Source of the DNA: Perilla frutescens
Taxonomy: Eukaryota; Streptophyta; Magnoliopsida; Lamiales; Lamiaceae
Direction: 5' to 3'
NCBI GenBank assembly: GCA_026008535.1
Contig: BRKX01000011.1
Coordinates: 49,708,183-49,772,182, forward strand
Length of the DNA stretch: 64,000 nucleotides
In this document: positions 62,425 through 64,000 of the stretch, piece by piece
Numbering within the stretch: position 1 is the stretch's first letter
Layout of the letters: every line of letters begins with the position of its first letter
Notes under the pieces: model-generated
The model's database searches: none
What the model was told of the DNA's origin: nothing
Seen by the model: only the letters and a program-made list of their open reading frames with translations
Made by a program: the position numbers and the translations under genes

Positions 62425-63810
62425 TTTAAGGTTTCCCAAGCTTCTTTTATGTGTTTCTTCCCTAGATTTGAATATTTGAACGAACTCGACGTGAATTAGT
62501 AATTCATTCTAAAATAAAGGAAATTTTTAACTAAATAAATCAATTTTCACTTAAGTCCGCAGTATATATCCAACTTTCGTCACGATACCGACTATTATAA
62601 ACAAGTATACAACGTGTTTGTGAGTATTCAATGTTGACTAATACACAAAAGCTATTAATTAGTATACACAATTAGAAAAAATGCAAAATAATAACGCACA
62701 TAGTTTCTAAGAATACATTTTGTATACACAATTCATGTCGTTGACTAGAATATGGACATACACTACGGATAGACAAACTGTTTCGTATTCCTATATGTAG
62801 GCACACATTTTTCACCATACTCAATTTTCGGGAAAAATACGCACATACATTAAAACCGCCGTAATTACCTAAATCACAACGTTTTATTATTAAAAGTGTG
62901 GTCAGTCTAGTGATGCATATTCATTTTTCTTGTAATAGCACATACAAGTGGTGCTAGATGTATGATGGTGTGGTCATTTAATCCGTCAAGCATTAAATCT
63001 CCAAATAAATCCTATTTGCATTCTGTATTTACATTATGATTTTTTTTCTTTATTTCTTCTAATATACAAAACTCTAACATTACAACTTTTTAAAATTAAC
63101 ATATAGGGAAAAAGTTCAACACACTCAGAAGAAATATTCGCTCATTCCTGATTAGATATTGAAACTATGACTTGATCGGTATTTTAAAATATTTTAAATA
63201 GTGCAAATAAATACTTACGATAAATTTATTCATTTTTACGATAGTAACTTAGGTTAATTAAACTTGCAAATTTGACGGTGCAATTTGAAAATCAATTGTA
63301 TCGTCCATAGCTGTTGATCGAACAAATTGAGATCATAATTATACAATTCACACTTTAGAATTTTAAGCTCATTTAATTTTGATATTTCAAACCCTGGCAT
63401 CCGAGATTTCTCCGTTCAATTATTCCGCTACCTAACATCTAATTAACAAATTAGGGTAACATATGAAAGCATGTGATGAGAGCTTACCAATCATACACAC
63501 ATTACACAACATAATCGTCTGAATCACCCGAAATTAGGTTGTCAAAATTTTGTAATATTTAATTAACGTTAATCACGTGATGAAAATTAATATTTTTTCA
63601 GAGAACATTTGTATCGTTTAAAATAGTTTAGGGAATAGTGGCAACTGGCAAGTCATAGTTTCAAGTGTATTTTTGGACATTGAGCTAAAATGTGCAACAC
63701 ACGAGCAATAGAAAAGTTGAAATGTGACGGTAACTTAGCAGTTGAGGCATCAGAGACAAGAGTATTTATGCACATTGTTTTAAGTGGGAAAGTGAATGAA
63801 GAAAACATAA
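62425..63810. other. AT-rich DNA beyond the truncated Copia
   Basis: The change at 62424 may be a deletion or another insertion; no ends are visible. No gene or repeat is supported. Confidence 0.45.
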
Positions 63811-63864
63811 AACTGAAAATGAGAGGAGGTTTTATTACCATTTCCTTTTGTGTCTTTTCCCAAG

Positions 63865-64000
63865 AAATTTAATTGCATATCAACGAAACCAAATGTTATC
63901 AAGCCTGAACTCATTCACCATGAAGCTCGCATTGAAAATCAAGTGGCATTGCTTGCTTTCTTTAGTGCAAACAAGGCAGAATCAAGAATTTGGGTAAAAT
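63865..64000 (+). CDS. Possible partial exon at the window edge
   Basis: One frame stays open to the last base and reads KPELIHHEARIENQVALLAF followed by FSANKAESRIWVK. The composition looks like real protein. A possible acceptor AG lies at 63863-63864. I do not recognise the family and see no start codon, so this may be a gene fragment, a transposon piece or chance. Confidence 0.25.

Overview
The window is nuclear DNA of a flowering plant, most likely a eudicot. Intergenic DNA is AT-rich, genes are intron-rich with GT-AG splicing, every recognised gene has a plant-type family structure, and transposons are typical of plants (Copia, hAT, Mutator-like, PIF/Harbinger-like, a tRNA-type SINE). 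An asterid is my guess from protein flavour only.

Seven host genes can be assembled exon by exon with open frames. (1) 10462-20740 (+): a PRAF-type PH-RCC1-FYVE-BRX protein, 9 exons, 1108 aa. (2) 22324-23492 (+): a PATRONUS-like plant securin, 4 exons, 202 aa. (3) 25915-24097 (-): a ROMO1/Mgr2-like mitochondrial inner membrane protein, 3 exons, 74 aa. (4) 30613-28361 (-): the fission adaptor FIS1, 5 exons, 169 aa. (5) 34557-38355 (+): a NIPA-type putative magnesium transporter, 9 exons, 337 aa, with one GC-AG intron. (6) 40042-38996 (-): an intronless F-box protein, 348 aa. (7) 50125-54896 (+): TFIIF alpha (RAP74), 9 exons, 525 aa, whose C-terminus runs through a GA microsatellite. A small acidic ORF at 57251-57535 (-) is a doubtful eighth gene. 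The last bases may hold the edge of another exon.

The genes belong to unrelated housekeeping processes (membrane identity, chromosome segregation, mitochondria, ion transport, ubiquitination, transcription) and do not form a cluster. Nearly everything between them is transposon-derived or featureless AT-rich DNA. The first 10 kb holds four or five MITE-like elements and no supported gene. A deleted hAT element (30768-32644, 8-bp target duplication) lies 155 bp upstream of the FIS1 start codon. A 1.2-kb Mutator-like palindrome (41632-42829, 9-bp duplication) with two 390-bp arms lies just before a dead Copia retrotransposon (42999-49294, 5-bp duplication), which is itself split by a 1.4-kb non-coding insertion. 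A second, truncated Copia (58464-62424) is interrupted by an antisense solo LTR.

I found no convincing novel biological system. The most interesting points are the microsatellite-encoded RE-dipeptide tail of RAP74, the nested Mutator-like palindrome with a GC-rich centre, the SINE with a triplicated head, overlapping upstream ORFs at the PRAF start (one ending in TGATG), and the hAT insertion in the FIS1 promoter.
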